In this document: one piece after another, positions 46,088 through 56,600 of the stretch
Layout of the letters: the number at the start of each line of letters is the position of its first letter
How positions within the stretch are numbered: the stretch's first letter is position 1
Origin: JAJVIP01 sp964405835
GTDB taxonomy: Bacteria > Elusimicrobiota > Elusimicrobia > F11
Direction of reading: 5' to 3'
DNA: 61,332 nucleotides
NCBI GenBank assembly: GCA_964405835.1
Contig: CAYOPN010000006.1
Location: forward strand, 1-61,332
The notes under the pieces: generated by a model
Told to the model about the DNA's origin: nothing
Databases searched by the model: none
The model's input: only the letters and a program-made list of their open reading frames with translations
Translations under genes and position numbers: made by a program

Positions 46088-46131
46088 CATAATGTTTGTA
46101 ATTGACAAATAAGTCAATTACGCGCATTATG
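46088..46131 (+). promoter_or_regulatory. AbiE promoter/operator: 44-bp dyad, leaderless
   Basis: Inner arms GTAATTGAC (46098-46106) / GTCAATTAC (46113-46121) and outer arms CATAATG (46088-46094) / CATTATG (46125-46131) share one centre. The promoter is embedded in it: TTGACA (46102-46107), 17-bp spacer, CATTAT (46125-46130), then six bases to ATG 46137. The inner arms cover the -35 and the outer arms the -10, as expected for autorepression by an AbiEi-type antitoxin. Confidence 0.75.
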
Positions 46132-46136
46132 GTTCC

Positions 46137-46904
46137 ATGGCCATTGCATCGTTTGAGCATCGCGAGTATTTCCACCTTCTTGTCCTGCGCCAGCTGGCCC
46201 CGCGTTTAGCGGGACGGAATTACGCTGTTAAAGGCGGGATTTGCCTCCGGTTTTTCCACCGTTCCTCCCGCCTTTCCGAAGACATGGACCTCGACATTGC
46301 CGAAGGGGTCCGTGTTGACACGCTCGCCAAAGCGGTCGATGCCGTCCTCAACAGCCAGGCTCTTTTGGCGTCGCTGGCTCCTCGGGGAATTGGTCGCCTT
46401 CGTATCTCAAAACCCAAACAAACCGGCATTACGCAACGTTGGAAAGTCGGCCTTGTCCTTGGAAATGACCTGACGTTGGCGACCAAAATCGAGTTCAGCC
46501 GGCGCCAAAACAAAATCACTTCCACCTCGGGCCTGCCCGACGGCCGGCTTCTATCCCAATATCGATTGCCTTCTTTTGCGGCTTCTTTTTACGATGCCGT
46601 TTCGATGACGGAACAGAAATTGTTCGCGTTGGCCGCGGACGCGCGGTACGCGGTGAGAGACTTGTTTGATTTGCATCATCTCTTCTTCGTCGCCGGTGTC
46701 GACCCGGCCCGGATAAGAACAGGAATGCCCCAAGACGTTTTGCGCTCCGCCCTGGAAAAAATCGGCCGTTTTTCCCGGGAAGATTTTCTTGAACAGGTGG
46801 CCCCATTTTTGACCGAGGACCTGGCTTCGTTGGCCGACGATCCCGGTGCCTTTGAACGGCTGTGTTCCGATGTTAAAAGCGCCCTTAGGCCGGAAATCCA
46901 ATGA
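46137..46904 (+). CDS. AbiEii-type nucleotidyltransferase toxin
   Basis: Toxin of an AbiE-like type IV toxin-antitoxin pair; relatives transfer nucleotides to tRNA or similar targets and act in phage defence. Seen: VKGGICLRFF (residues 31-40), SEDMDLDI (47-54, carrying the D-x-D metal site), KIEFSRR, and the C-terminal KLFALAADARYAVRDLFDLHHL. 255 aa. The ATG at 46137 sits six bases after a promoter -10. It overlaps the next gene by four bases (ATGA). The toxin gene comes first here, the reverse of the usual antitoxin-first AbiE order. Confidence 0.88.
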   Translation: MAIASFEHREYFHLLVLRQLAPRLAGRNYAVKGGICLRFFHRSSRLSEDMDLDIAEGVRVDTLAKAVDAVLNSQALLASLAPRGIGRLRISKPKQTGITQRWKVGLVLGNDLTLATKIEFSRRQNKITSTSGLPDGRLLSQYRLPSFAASFYDAVSMTEQKLFALAADARYAVRDLFDLHHLFFVAGVDPARIRTGMPQDVLRSALEKIGRFSREDFLEQVAPFLTEDLASLADDPGAFERLCSDVKSALRPEIQ

Positions 46905-47518
46905 CGCAATCCGCCGCTGCTCTTATTCAAGTCATCCACCAGAACCGTTTGCGGGTTTTTTCCACATCGGATTTTTTAACACTGACGGGGCTAAACGGCA
47001 GCGCGGGAGTCAAAGCGCTTGACCGGTTGTCGAGGGAAAAGGTCGTCGTGCGGCTGAAGCGGGGGGTGTGGATAAATAAATTGATTTCCGACATCAATCC
47101 GTATGAAGCCGTTCCTTTTCTCGTCAGTCCATGGGCGGGGTACGTATCGCTTTACAGCGCTTTGGCCGATTACGGATTGATCGCGGAAATCCCGGCGGTC
47201 GTTTACGCCGTTTCCTCGGGGCGACCATTCCGGCTCGGCACGGAACGGGGTTCATTTCATGTCCATCATTTGCCCGCGCGTTTGATGTGGGGTTACGCGA
47301 TCAAACAGATCGGAAACGCGTCGTTTCCAATGGCGGAACCGGAGAAAGCCTTCCTTGATCAGGCCTATCTGGCATTGGTTCCGCGCAGTCCTGTCCGCCT
47401 TCCGTTCAAGCGCGCGCGCCGTTGGAAATTGGACCCGAAGCGTTTGCAAGCCTACGCGCGCAAATTTGAACACCCGCCGCTGCTCGATTATATAACGAGC
47501 ATAAAAAACACGCTGTAA
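46901..47518 (+). CDS. AbiEi-like antitoxin / transcriptional regulator
   Basis: Seen: an N-terminal winged-helix-like segment (VFSTSDFLTLTGLNGSAGVKALDRLSREKVVVRLKRGVW), followed by the AbiEi core YVSLYSALADYGLI ... VYAVSSGRPFRLGTERGSFHVHHL ... FPMAEPEKAFLDQAYLA. In known systems this protein neutralises the toxin and binds an inverted-repeat operator, matching the dyad at 46088-46131. 205 aa, translationally coupled to the toxin gene. The assignment is from pattern only. Confidence 0.82.
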   Translation: MTQSAAALIQVIHQNRLRVFSTSDFLTLTGLNGSAGVKALDRLSREKVVVRLKRGVWINKLISDINPYEAVPFLVSPWAGYVSLYSALADYGLIAEIPAVVYAVSSGRPFRLGTERGSFHVHHLPARLMWGYAIKQIGNASFPMAEPEKAFLDQAYLALVPRSPVRLPFKRARRWKLDPKRLQAYARKFEHPPLLDYITSIKNTL

Positions 47519-47528
47519 ATTCAGCTCG

Positions 47529-47564
47529 ATTTCGTCGAAATTCCGCGAGATTCCGTCGGGAATT
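47529..47564. other. Two small GTC-loop hairpins after the AbiE pair
   Basis: TTTC-GTC-GAAA and ATTCC-GTCG-GGAAT in tandem, 20 bp apart, in the 130-bp stretch before the second giant gene. There is no T-run, so an intrinsic terminator is not supported. Could be an operator or another REP remnant. No convincing promoter was found in this stretch. Confidence 0.3.
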
Positions 47565-47675
47565 CGTTTACACAAAATTTACCAGTTCTTAAGGCAATCT
47601 TAATCTCGCACAGGTAACCTCTCCGAAGGAAATATCCGGACAGGTTTCTTGCATCAAAGTCGCGTTGTTTCAATA

Positions 47676-50600
47676 TTGAGATATGCCAAAAAAACCATGG
47701 CCATTTTGTTGGCCACGGTAATGGCGTACGAAACACTCGGCGTTCCTCTCTCCCACGCGCAGCAGTACGACACGATCTGGGAAAATCGCAAACCCAATCC
47801 CCAAAAAGACACGCGTCTCGCTTCGCTTCCCACGCATCTTCCCGCGGTTTCTTCCGCGCTCCCTTCCGCTCCCGCCGAAACAGAGGGGTCAAGTCTTGCC
47901 GCAACAAGACTTGACCCCTCTGTTTCACTTCCACCGGCGCTCCGCTCCATCGTGACCGCGCTCCCTCAAAATGCCGTTTCTGTCCGTGAGATATATCAAG
48001 GCGCTGCGGGCACAAATAAATCTCCGATAGTCCTGCTGCAAGATGTGCATATGAATCCGGAGGCCCAACTCAATCTGGCGGCGGGTATTCAAGCTTTGAT
48101 CAATACCAACCAGATCGGCGCCATCGCGGTCGAAAGCGCGTTCGACAAATTTGATTTCGAAGCGTCCCGGAAATTGGCCGATAAGAAATTCCGCCGGGAA
48201 TTGGCCGAAGCTTTTGTTCAGAAAAAGCGCATGGGCGCCGCTTCGTTCATCGGCATCGCCAACGACAAGACGCCGCCCATTGTTGGCGTTGATGATCGCG
48301 CGCATTACGAAGCGAACGCGCTGGCCTACCTCACGACCCGTCCCATAAAGAAAAAGACCCGGAAAGAATTGGACCGCCAGAAACGCGAGCTCAACGAGAA
48401 AAAGGCCCAGGTGTTTTCACCGCAGCTCATGGCGTTTGATGCGCTGCGCGAGGGTTATCACGCGGGCACACTCAAGTTTGGGCCGTATCTCAAAAAGATT
48501 TCTGCAATGTCACCCGACACGGACCTCGTGATCGAACAATTCCTGCAGGCTTATCAGATGGAGGGGGCGCTCGATTTTGCTCGCGTTGAATCCGAACGCC
48601 AGCGTGTGGTTGGCCAGCTGGCCAAAACCTTGAGCTCGGCCGACATGAACGCGCTGATGGAACAAAGCCTCGCCTACCGCAGCGGCCAGCTTGGTTTCGG
48701 CGCCTATTACCGTTCGTTGAGAGGCTTGTGCGAGAAGAGCGGCATCAATCTGGCGGCAACGCCGGCCTTCGACAATTACATCCGTTACGTGCTGCTTTCC
48801 GACGGCATCAAAGCCGACCAGTTGTTCACGCGCGTCGCGAAAAAAGAAGAAGAGGTCCTATCGCTGTTGGTCAGTTCTCCCGAAGAAAAGAAGTTGGCGA
48901 CCGCCATCGAGTTTGTTCGATTAGCGGAGAAGCTTATTGAATTTGAGTTGACGCCGGATGAATGGGAAAAATACGGGCTGTTAGCTGTAAGCTCTAAGCT
49001 TAAAGCTTACGGCTTAGAGCCGTTTGAGAATTTCTACCGTGAAGCGGACATCCGCAGTCACGGAATGCTGGAAAAACTCCCCACCACTAACACCAAAGCC
49101 ACTGTGCTGCTTTCGGGCGGTTTCCATGCCTCTCAGATGACCGAGATCCTGAAAAAGAAAAACACTCCCTTTGTGGTGGTCGCGCCGAAGCTCACCAAAA
49201 TTGATTCGGGTTCCGGCAGCGCCTACTTGAGCGAATTCTCTCGTGAGAAGACGCCCATCGAAAAAATGTTCGCGGGTTCCAAACTTTTCCTGCAGCACGC
49301 CAATCAGAACCCGTGGGGCACGCCGGAAGGCGTTCCGACGCGGAACATGTCCGACGCGTTGACCCAAGCGATCCCAAAACTCAGCGATGGCGACCAAAAA
49401 TTTGTCGCAAGCAACGGCCTGGAAGTGCGGCAGGTGTCGAGTGAAAATGAGGACGGCATCGTGTTAAACGGGACTATCTACGCAGCCACCCCCGGCATAT
49501 CCTTCTTGAGGTGGTTGGGCACGCCGGTTAGGGATTTCGTGAATTTCTTTCGTTGGCAATATGCGTATTGGTCGGTCGCGCTGTCCTTCTCAATTTTCGG
49601 AGACAAGCAAGCGGATCCCTCAACCGTCGCCGCTTCGAGCGCCGAACCGCAGCGTTCGTTCTTCGCGCGCGCCTGGAAGCCCGCGCTTGTGTTCGGTTTT
49701 TACGCATTGCTCTTTTTTTGGGGGATGCCGGCGCTGCACGCCCTTCTCATTGGACTGACCTCCGCTTACGCGGTCGGTTCTTCGGTTATCGCGTTCGCAA
49801 CCTTCATTGTTTATTTGGCTGGAAATGCGGTTTTGGTTTTGTCCGCGGTCGTCTACATGGTGCGGCTCTTTGGCCAGAGCGAACGCGGAATAACGCTCCG
49901 CGAATCCCTTAACAAGCGCGTCGAAGAATACGAGGCCCGCAGCAAAAAAATTGGCGGCGTAGGGGCGTTCTTCCGCGACTTGCCTGTGCATCTTTCCAAG
50001 ACCATGTACGGGTTCGGCTTTGAAGCGATGGACCGGCTCTACATGATCAGCGAAGGCAAGAAGCTCGAAGACGCAAGTTTGCTCGAACGCATTTACGGTC
50101 GCGCGCCGCCGGTCATCCAGGAAATGATCGCTCCGTTCTTCGCCATGGCCCGCATCCTCCAGAAACGTATCACCCTCAAACTCCTCTCCACCCTTTCTCA
50201 GACGGCCCTCATCGTCATCATCACCGCGGTCTTTATGCCGATCGGCGGCGACCCCGGCAGCACCGCTTCCTTAATCAGCGCCGCTCTCAATTTCAATTTG
50301 CTCGATCCCGCCATGACCGGCTGGATCGCGCCCGCGTTACAGGCCGGCGGTGTGCCTGCCGCGGCCGTGCAGTTTTTCTCGGTGTTCGCGATGTTGAACT
50401 CGTTCATGCTGAGCGGGCTCTTGGCCGCACTTTCACACGGAAAGAATCTTTACAAGTACGGCCTGCCCGTTTCGACCCCCACGCAGCCCGGCGAACAAGT
50501 GGAGATGCGACCGGTTGGTTTTGTTGGGGCTGTTGGTCACACGTTGTTCACGATGGGGAAAATGCTTTCGCTGGTGGCGTTGCCGTTTTTGTTGTTCTTC

Positions 50601-53600
50601 TCAATCTATCAACTGCCGCAATACGACAAGTCCGGAAAAGTTGTGGGAACGCGTTCGCTTCGCGCCATCGCCGCGCGCTCAGCTTTCACGCCGGGCACCG
50701 GTCTTCATTGGGTCGGCCTCGAAATCGCTTTGTTGGTCGCGCTGAGCAGTGTGTTCGCTCCGGCGTATTTCCTCGTGGACAAGATTGAAGGACACGAAGG
50801 CAGCGTGCTCAGTTCCGGCGATGAAGCGATGCGCAGCATTCTCCAGCCGCTTGGTCTCGACCCGGGCAACGCCATCAAATATTTGCCCGGCATGGCGGGA
50901 CTCACCGAACAACAATTGATGCAGCTCCAGCCGCTCGAGCACAGTGCCAAAGAACAGATAGCGCGTCTCGATCAGATCAACGGCGATTTAAAGGCCATGC
51001 TTACAGAAGGCAAACCCGCTGATCCCGCCTTGTGGCGCGGCCTGTTGAAAAACGAGAAGACCGCTTTGGCCCGGTCGATAAAAGAATCGGAACACAAAGA
51101 CCTCCGCTACGTCCGGGATGTGGAGAAATTTAATCAAGGCCTCTATTCCTCCAAAATGGAGCTGGCCCGTTTGTCCAAGATCAAAGAAAAAGAATGGACA
51201 CCCACACGTCAAGATCTCGACGTCCTTTCGATAATTAGGCAATCCCAGATCGATCAATTACGCAAAACCGAAGAAGATCTCTTCCGGATCAGCGCCCAAC
51301 TTTCACCCGAGCAATTGGAAGAGATTGCACAGAAGCCGCAACCCGCGAAAGATGAAAAACCGGAAATCAAAAAACCAGAATTAAAAAAACCGGAACCCAA
51401 AAAAGAAGAGAAGCCGGTTGCCGCTATCGATTTGCCGAATCTCAATGGAGTTTGGGACGGAATCCTGGCTCTGATTGCCAAGCCGCTGCAACAGGGCAAA
51501 GCCCAACGCGAACAGGCCCCGGCGCCGCGGGCGGTCGTTAATGAGAGAGCGGAATTTGCCGAAGGTCTCAAACGGTTCCTGGATATTCAGAAGCCTCTGA
51601 TTGGCGGGCCAACGACCCCCCTTGCGCAATTCCGCGCGGCCAACCCGGCGTTGGCCCAAGTGATTGTGGATTCGCTGAACGGTCCGCTCAAAGACGCGAC
51701 CGCTGCCGTGTTAAAGACCGCGGAAGACGCCATTGTCCAGAAACGTTCGATGGACGTTCGCAACGAGCTCAACACGAAGGCCTACGCCATTGCGCGCACC
51801 AGTGATTGGCGCATCGCCGAGGAACGCGGTAAGGCGCTCCGCTTTGAGACGCACAAAGAATTCACCGATTTCTTATCTAAAGAAGCCAAACGGATTTCGT
51901 TCCACGTGTCGCCCGATGCGGTGCCGGGGCTCAAAGCGCGCGGGTTCAATGTCGCGGAAGATGGCCGCTTGATCGACGCGGGCCGCGCCGCCGAACTCAT
52001 CGATTTGTCGTTCAAGGGCCAAGACTTCAACCTCCGTATCGTCTTGAATTCCGGCGGGTTCTTCTCGTTTGAAAAATATGAGTTTGAATTTGGTTACCGC
52101 GCGGCGCTGGAAGGCGCGGTCGCTGCGAAGGACCCGTTGAACATAAAAAAGGTCATCGTGGAGATGTTGGCCACGAAGTACGACCCAAAGAAAGTCGACC
52201 GGAACGCCATTGTGTTGGAGGGAACCCAACGGTCGTTTACGTTGAACCAATTTAAATCCATTTTCAATTACGCCAACGAACATTGGGTCCGTCTCCCGTT
52301 TTTTACGGCCGCGAATTTGAACGAATTGCCGCTCTTGTTAGGCCGGTTTGACCGGGCCGGTTTGAGTGGATGGAAACTCTGGGAGCCCCTGCTGGAGTCA
52401 AAGGTCATCGACATACCGCACCCGCGCCTGTTCTCCCAGTCGCCGTTGACGGCGGTGGTGTGGAACGGCAAGGTCCTTGTCCTTGACGCTTCGTCTTCGC
52501 CTTCAGACATGCCGGTGACAATGGCGCCTGCTAATGCGTGGTTCAATTCCTGGAACGGCATTAACTTGGTGGCCGAGCACGAATTTCAGACGGAGTTCGT
52601 GGGGACCAATACCTTGGCCAAAAAGATTTCCGATAACACGTCTTTCCTGCCGGCGAATTTGGAACGTAGTTATTCAAAACTGTATGGCCAACCCGCGCTC
52701 AAAACCTTGCGGGAAAAAAACGGCGGTGATTTCTTTTTCCGGAACAATAAATATTGGGAGAAACTGCAGTTGGCGGTTTACCCGGATGCCGTGGAACGAA
52801 AGATAGGCGACCCGAACACCAAGCCGAACGATTACATTTGGCTTCCTTCCATTATGGAGCCGTACAGCATGAATGGGCGGATCCTCCGCTACGACGATAA
52901 GGGAAAAGTCATCCATATGGATGGGCCGCAGGACGCTGGTTATGTGCGTTACCGCGTTGTGGCGATTGGCGCGAAAGAGGAATTTAGGGGCTCAATAATG
53001 ACCAAGCCCGCATCGGTGGGACGGCCCAATAGCGCGGGTCCGTTCCATACGTCGCCTCCGGCGAAGATTGAGGATTTCGCGGTCATTGAGAAAAAAACCA
53101 TATACGAAAACACGAACCCCCTTCCCGATGTACGAAACTGGCGCGAGGGTTTTGGAACCGGTTTCTATTGGCCGGACGTTGCCGCTCTCGCGAAGATGGA
53201 CCGCCCTCCTTTCTATATTCCTGACGCTGTCATGCGGCTGTTTGCGAAGCAGCGGTTTGGTTCGCCGCGGTTGATTGCGGAAGTCCGGCATGAGGACCGC
53301 CTCATTGATATCTCCTGGCAGAAGCAGCCCGATGTCCGCCGGGCCGAATTGATGGACGGCACCCAGGTCTGGTACCGCGAAGAAAAGAGCGGTTTGCGCC
53401 ATGCCATCGACCAGCGCACCGGCAAAATCGTCGGTGAACCCAAACGTTGGATGTCGGGAGCTCCGTCGTTAACGGAAACGGCCAGCGGCAAACAATATCT
53501 GCTTTCCAAAGAATTGAAATACATCCCGGTCGCGGCCGATCGTCTCGACGACATCCGCGGCCGGAATATCCTGACCGAAGACGTGCCCAAGCCTGTTGTC

Positions 53601-56600
53601 CTCACATGGGCCACGGAGCCCGACGTTCGCGCCGTTGAGATTGCTGGAAAAACGGTCCGTTACCGCGCGACCGACAAAGGCCGCGTTGCGATTGATCAGC
53701 AAACAGGCAAGGTTTTTGAGGGGCATCCATTAGCGCAAACGAAATTTCCGGCGTTGCCGCTGAGCTTCATCCGTACAGGAAAAGGCGAGCTGACCTACGT
53801 TGTGGTGACGCCGGCCGGAGAGATCATCCCGGTCGGAAAAGAGTCGGGCCGTTCCGATGTCGACGGGAAGGCGACGCTTTACAGAATAAAAGATCCCAAT
53901 GTTGTCGCCGTTGAATTTCCCGTGGAAGGAAAAATGGAAGACAGCGTTTTTTATAAGAGCTCCGGCAAAGTGCCGTCTCAATTTGCGACCCGCCAGGAAT
54001 ATTTCCGCATCGATCCCAAATCCGGAAAGGTCACCCGGGTCGCGTACGATGGCACGTTGCTGCCCGACATTGTGAAGAAAACCGAGGTAAAGGTCGCACC
54101 CGTTGTGGTGGAAGCGGAAAAGGGGAATTACAGGACCAATCCGAACAATCCCGACCGGATCCCACTGGACCCCGAAACGGGAGAACCCATCGTTCTTCCC
54201 AAAGGGGCCAAGTTCGCGTTCAACACGGGCAAATGGGTTTATTACGACCGCCAAGGAAGGATGTTTGATGCCGTTTCGCGCCGCCTGCTTGAACCCATTC
54301 CCGCTTGGGCCGCTGCGCCGGACATCACCGTTGACATCAAAGAGAACGAGGGCGTGGTGGAGAAAATTTATTTCCGCGAGAACGCCGACGGCACTTTGAC
54401 GAAACTGGATGGTAACGGACAGAAGGTCCTTACTATCGGCCGCGATTGGACCGTCATTACCACGACCGAAAAGAAAATGACGATCAACGGCATCGGCAAA
54501 CCCTATGTCAAAGAAGTCGTGAAACTTCTTTATGCCGATCCGCAGGGCCGCGTTTACAACTACGTGACCGGCGCGTTGGAAATGGACATCCCGCCGGCGT
54601 TGAAGGGTGTTGCCAACGTGAAGGCCGATGTGAACCGCAAACTCCGCTACGACAATTTCAAAAAAGAACTGCTTGATACCACGATCGAACGCTCGTTCTA
54701 TATTGAGGACCCCAACACCAACGAACGCCAACCGGTGTTCCCGGCGACGGGACAGAAAATGCCCGCCGAAGCGCGGCCCATATCGCTTCGCACCGACCAT
54801 ATCTCCGAACTGGAGAAGGATTACATCATTGATTCGAAAGGCCGGTTGTACGATCGCGAGGACGGCCGGATCGTTGAAAATATTCCGGATTGGGCCGCTA
54901 ACGATCCGAAGATGGAAGTTGATGTCACCGTTGAGCAGAAATACAACGACGACAACATCACGCGCCGCGAAGTCGTCGCGCGCCGGTATTTCAAATACAA
55001 CGCCGCGAACCAAACCCGCGAAGAATGGGCGAATGGAAAGGTAGTGGAGCAGAACAAAGGGGTCCTTTCCGACAAATCGCCGGAGTGGGCGAAGCAGTTA
55101 CCCAAAGGCGAAGTGCATGAGAGCCGGATTTTAACGATCAATAACAAACACGAAGCGCCCGTGGACGATGCGGGCGACTGGATCAAGAGCGTCAAAGACA
55201 TCAATGTCCGCCGGTACCCGGTAACCATGGATATTGATGGAAAAAATTTCCGTTACGCATTTATTTACCGCGTGAAAGGCGCGGATGGAAAATGGCGGAC
55301 CGTGGATTCCAAGACCGGCGCTCCCGTTTCCGACGATTGGATGCAAACCATTGATCCTAACCGTTTGCAAGAGACCTCGATAACATCCGCGCGCGGGACC
55401 AATAGTTTCGTGTACCTCAAGAATGCCGATAACAGCTTTGCTTTGATGAACCCTTTGACGGGAAAACCCCAGGACGCGGACCTTTACAGCACCGAGTATT
55501 ACTACACGCGTCTTAATCGCGAGAGCGGCTATGTGGAAATGGTTGACCCGCAAAGCGGCCGGTTCCGCCACGAATCCGTATCGAAAGGAACGCCGCGTGA
55601 CGTGATTGGCGATGCCGGCGCCACCACGGTCAATGACGTGGTCAAAGGTGTCGACGTCACCGTGAACGGAAAGAAAATCAAACTGAATATTCTTAAAGAC
55701 AACCGGCCGAACAAAGTGACGCAGGTGTTGATGGACATTGCCGGCAACAAGGCGTTGGACCCCAAAACGGGCGAACCCTTCTATATCACGGAGCGGAACC
55801 TGATTGAGCTGCGCGATGATCTGAGCCGTTCCGCGCTTGTGATTGTCGATGTTCGCGANNNNNNNNNNNNNNNNNNNNNNNNNNNNNNNNNNNNNNNNNN
55901 NNNNNNNNNNNNNNNNNNNNNNNNNNNNNNNNNNNNNNNNNNNNNNNNNNNNNNNNNNCCCGAGCACTTCTTCCCGTCCTTGTGGGACGTGCGCACGCTG
56001 CGCCATCCGAAACAAGGCGTTCCGTATCAGGAAATGTTCCGTCAGGTCCGCATGGACGGCGTCGAGGCCGCGCGCCTCGCGTGGCGCGAAGGCGAACGCA
56101 ATTTGGCGTTAAAAAAACAGATGGTCGCGGCGAAAGTCATGAGCAGTTATTACTCCATCTCTTTTGATTCCAATGGACGGTTTGATCCGGAAAATCCTTT
56201 CGCGTTCCTTTCGGGCGATGCGCGGCGGGCGATTGACGATCAGAATTTAAGCGGCCGCAAATTCCGCGTGCGCGACATGGTGTTTCACATCGGCACTGCG
56301 GCGGTGTTGGATGAGAATGGAAATAAGACGGGTGAAACGCGGCCCGGCACAATCCTCAAAATCGATCTTTATGGCGCCGACAAGACCAAAATAGTCGGCA
56401 CGATTGAATTAGCCAAACCGGCGGACGGGACGAAAGACGATAGCTGGCCTCATTCAGGCGCCGTTGGTTCTCTGAAAGTCACCGATGATTATCAGATCCT
56501 GCGCCGCAGCGATATCGTGGCGCCCTGGGCCGAGACGACGCACGCGAAAGATCCAAAACGCGCGCTCCAGGCATACATGATGTCGCAGGACGGAAAATAT

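Noticed and set aside
47683..47721. ATG at 47683 as start of the second giant gene
   Set aside because: That frame stops after 12 codons; the long frame is the one containing ATG 47697.
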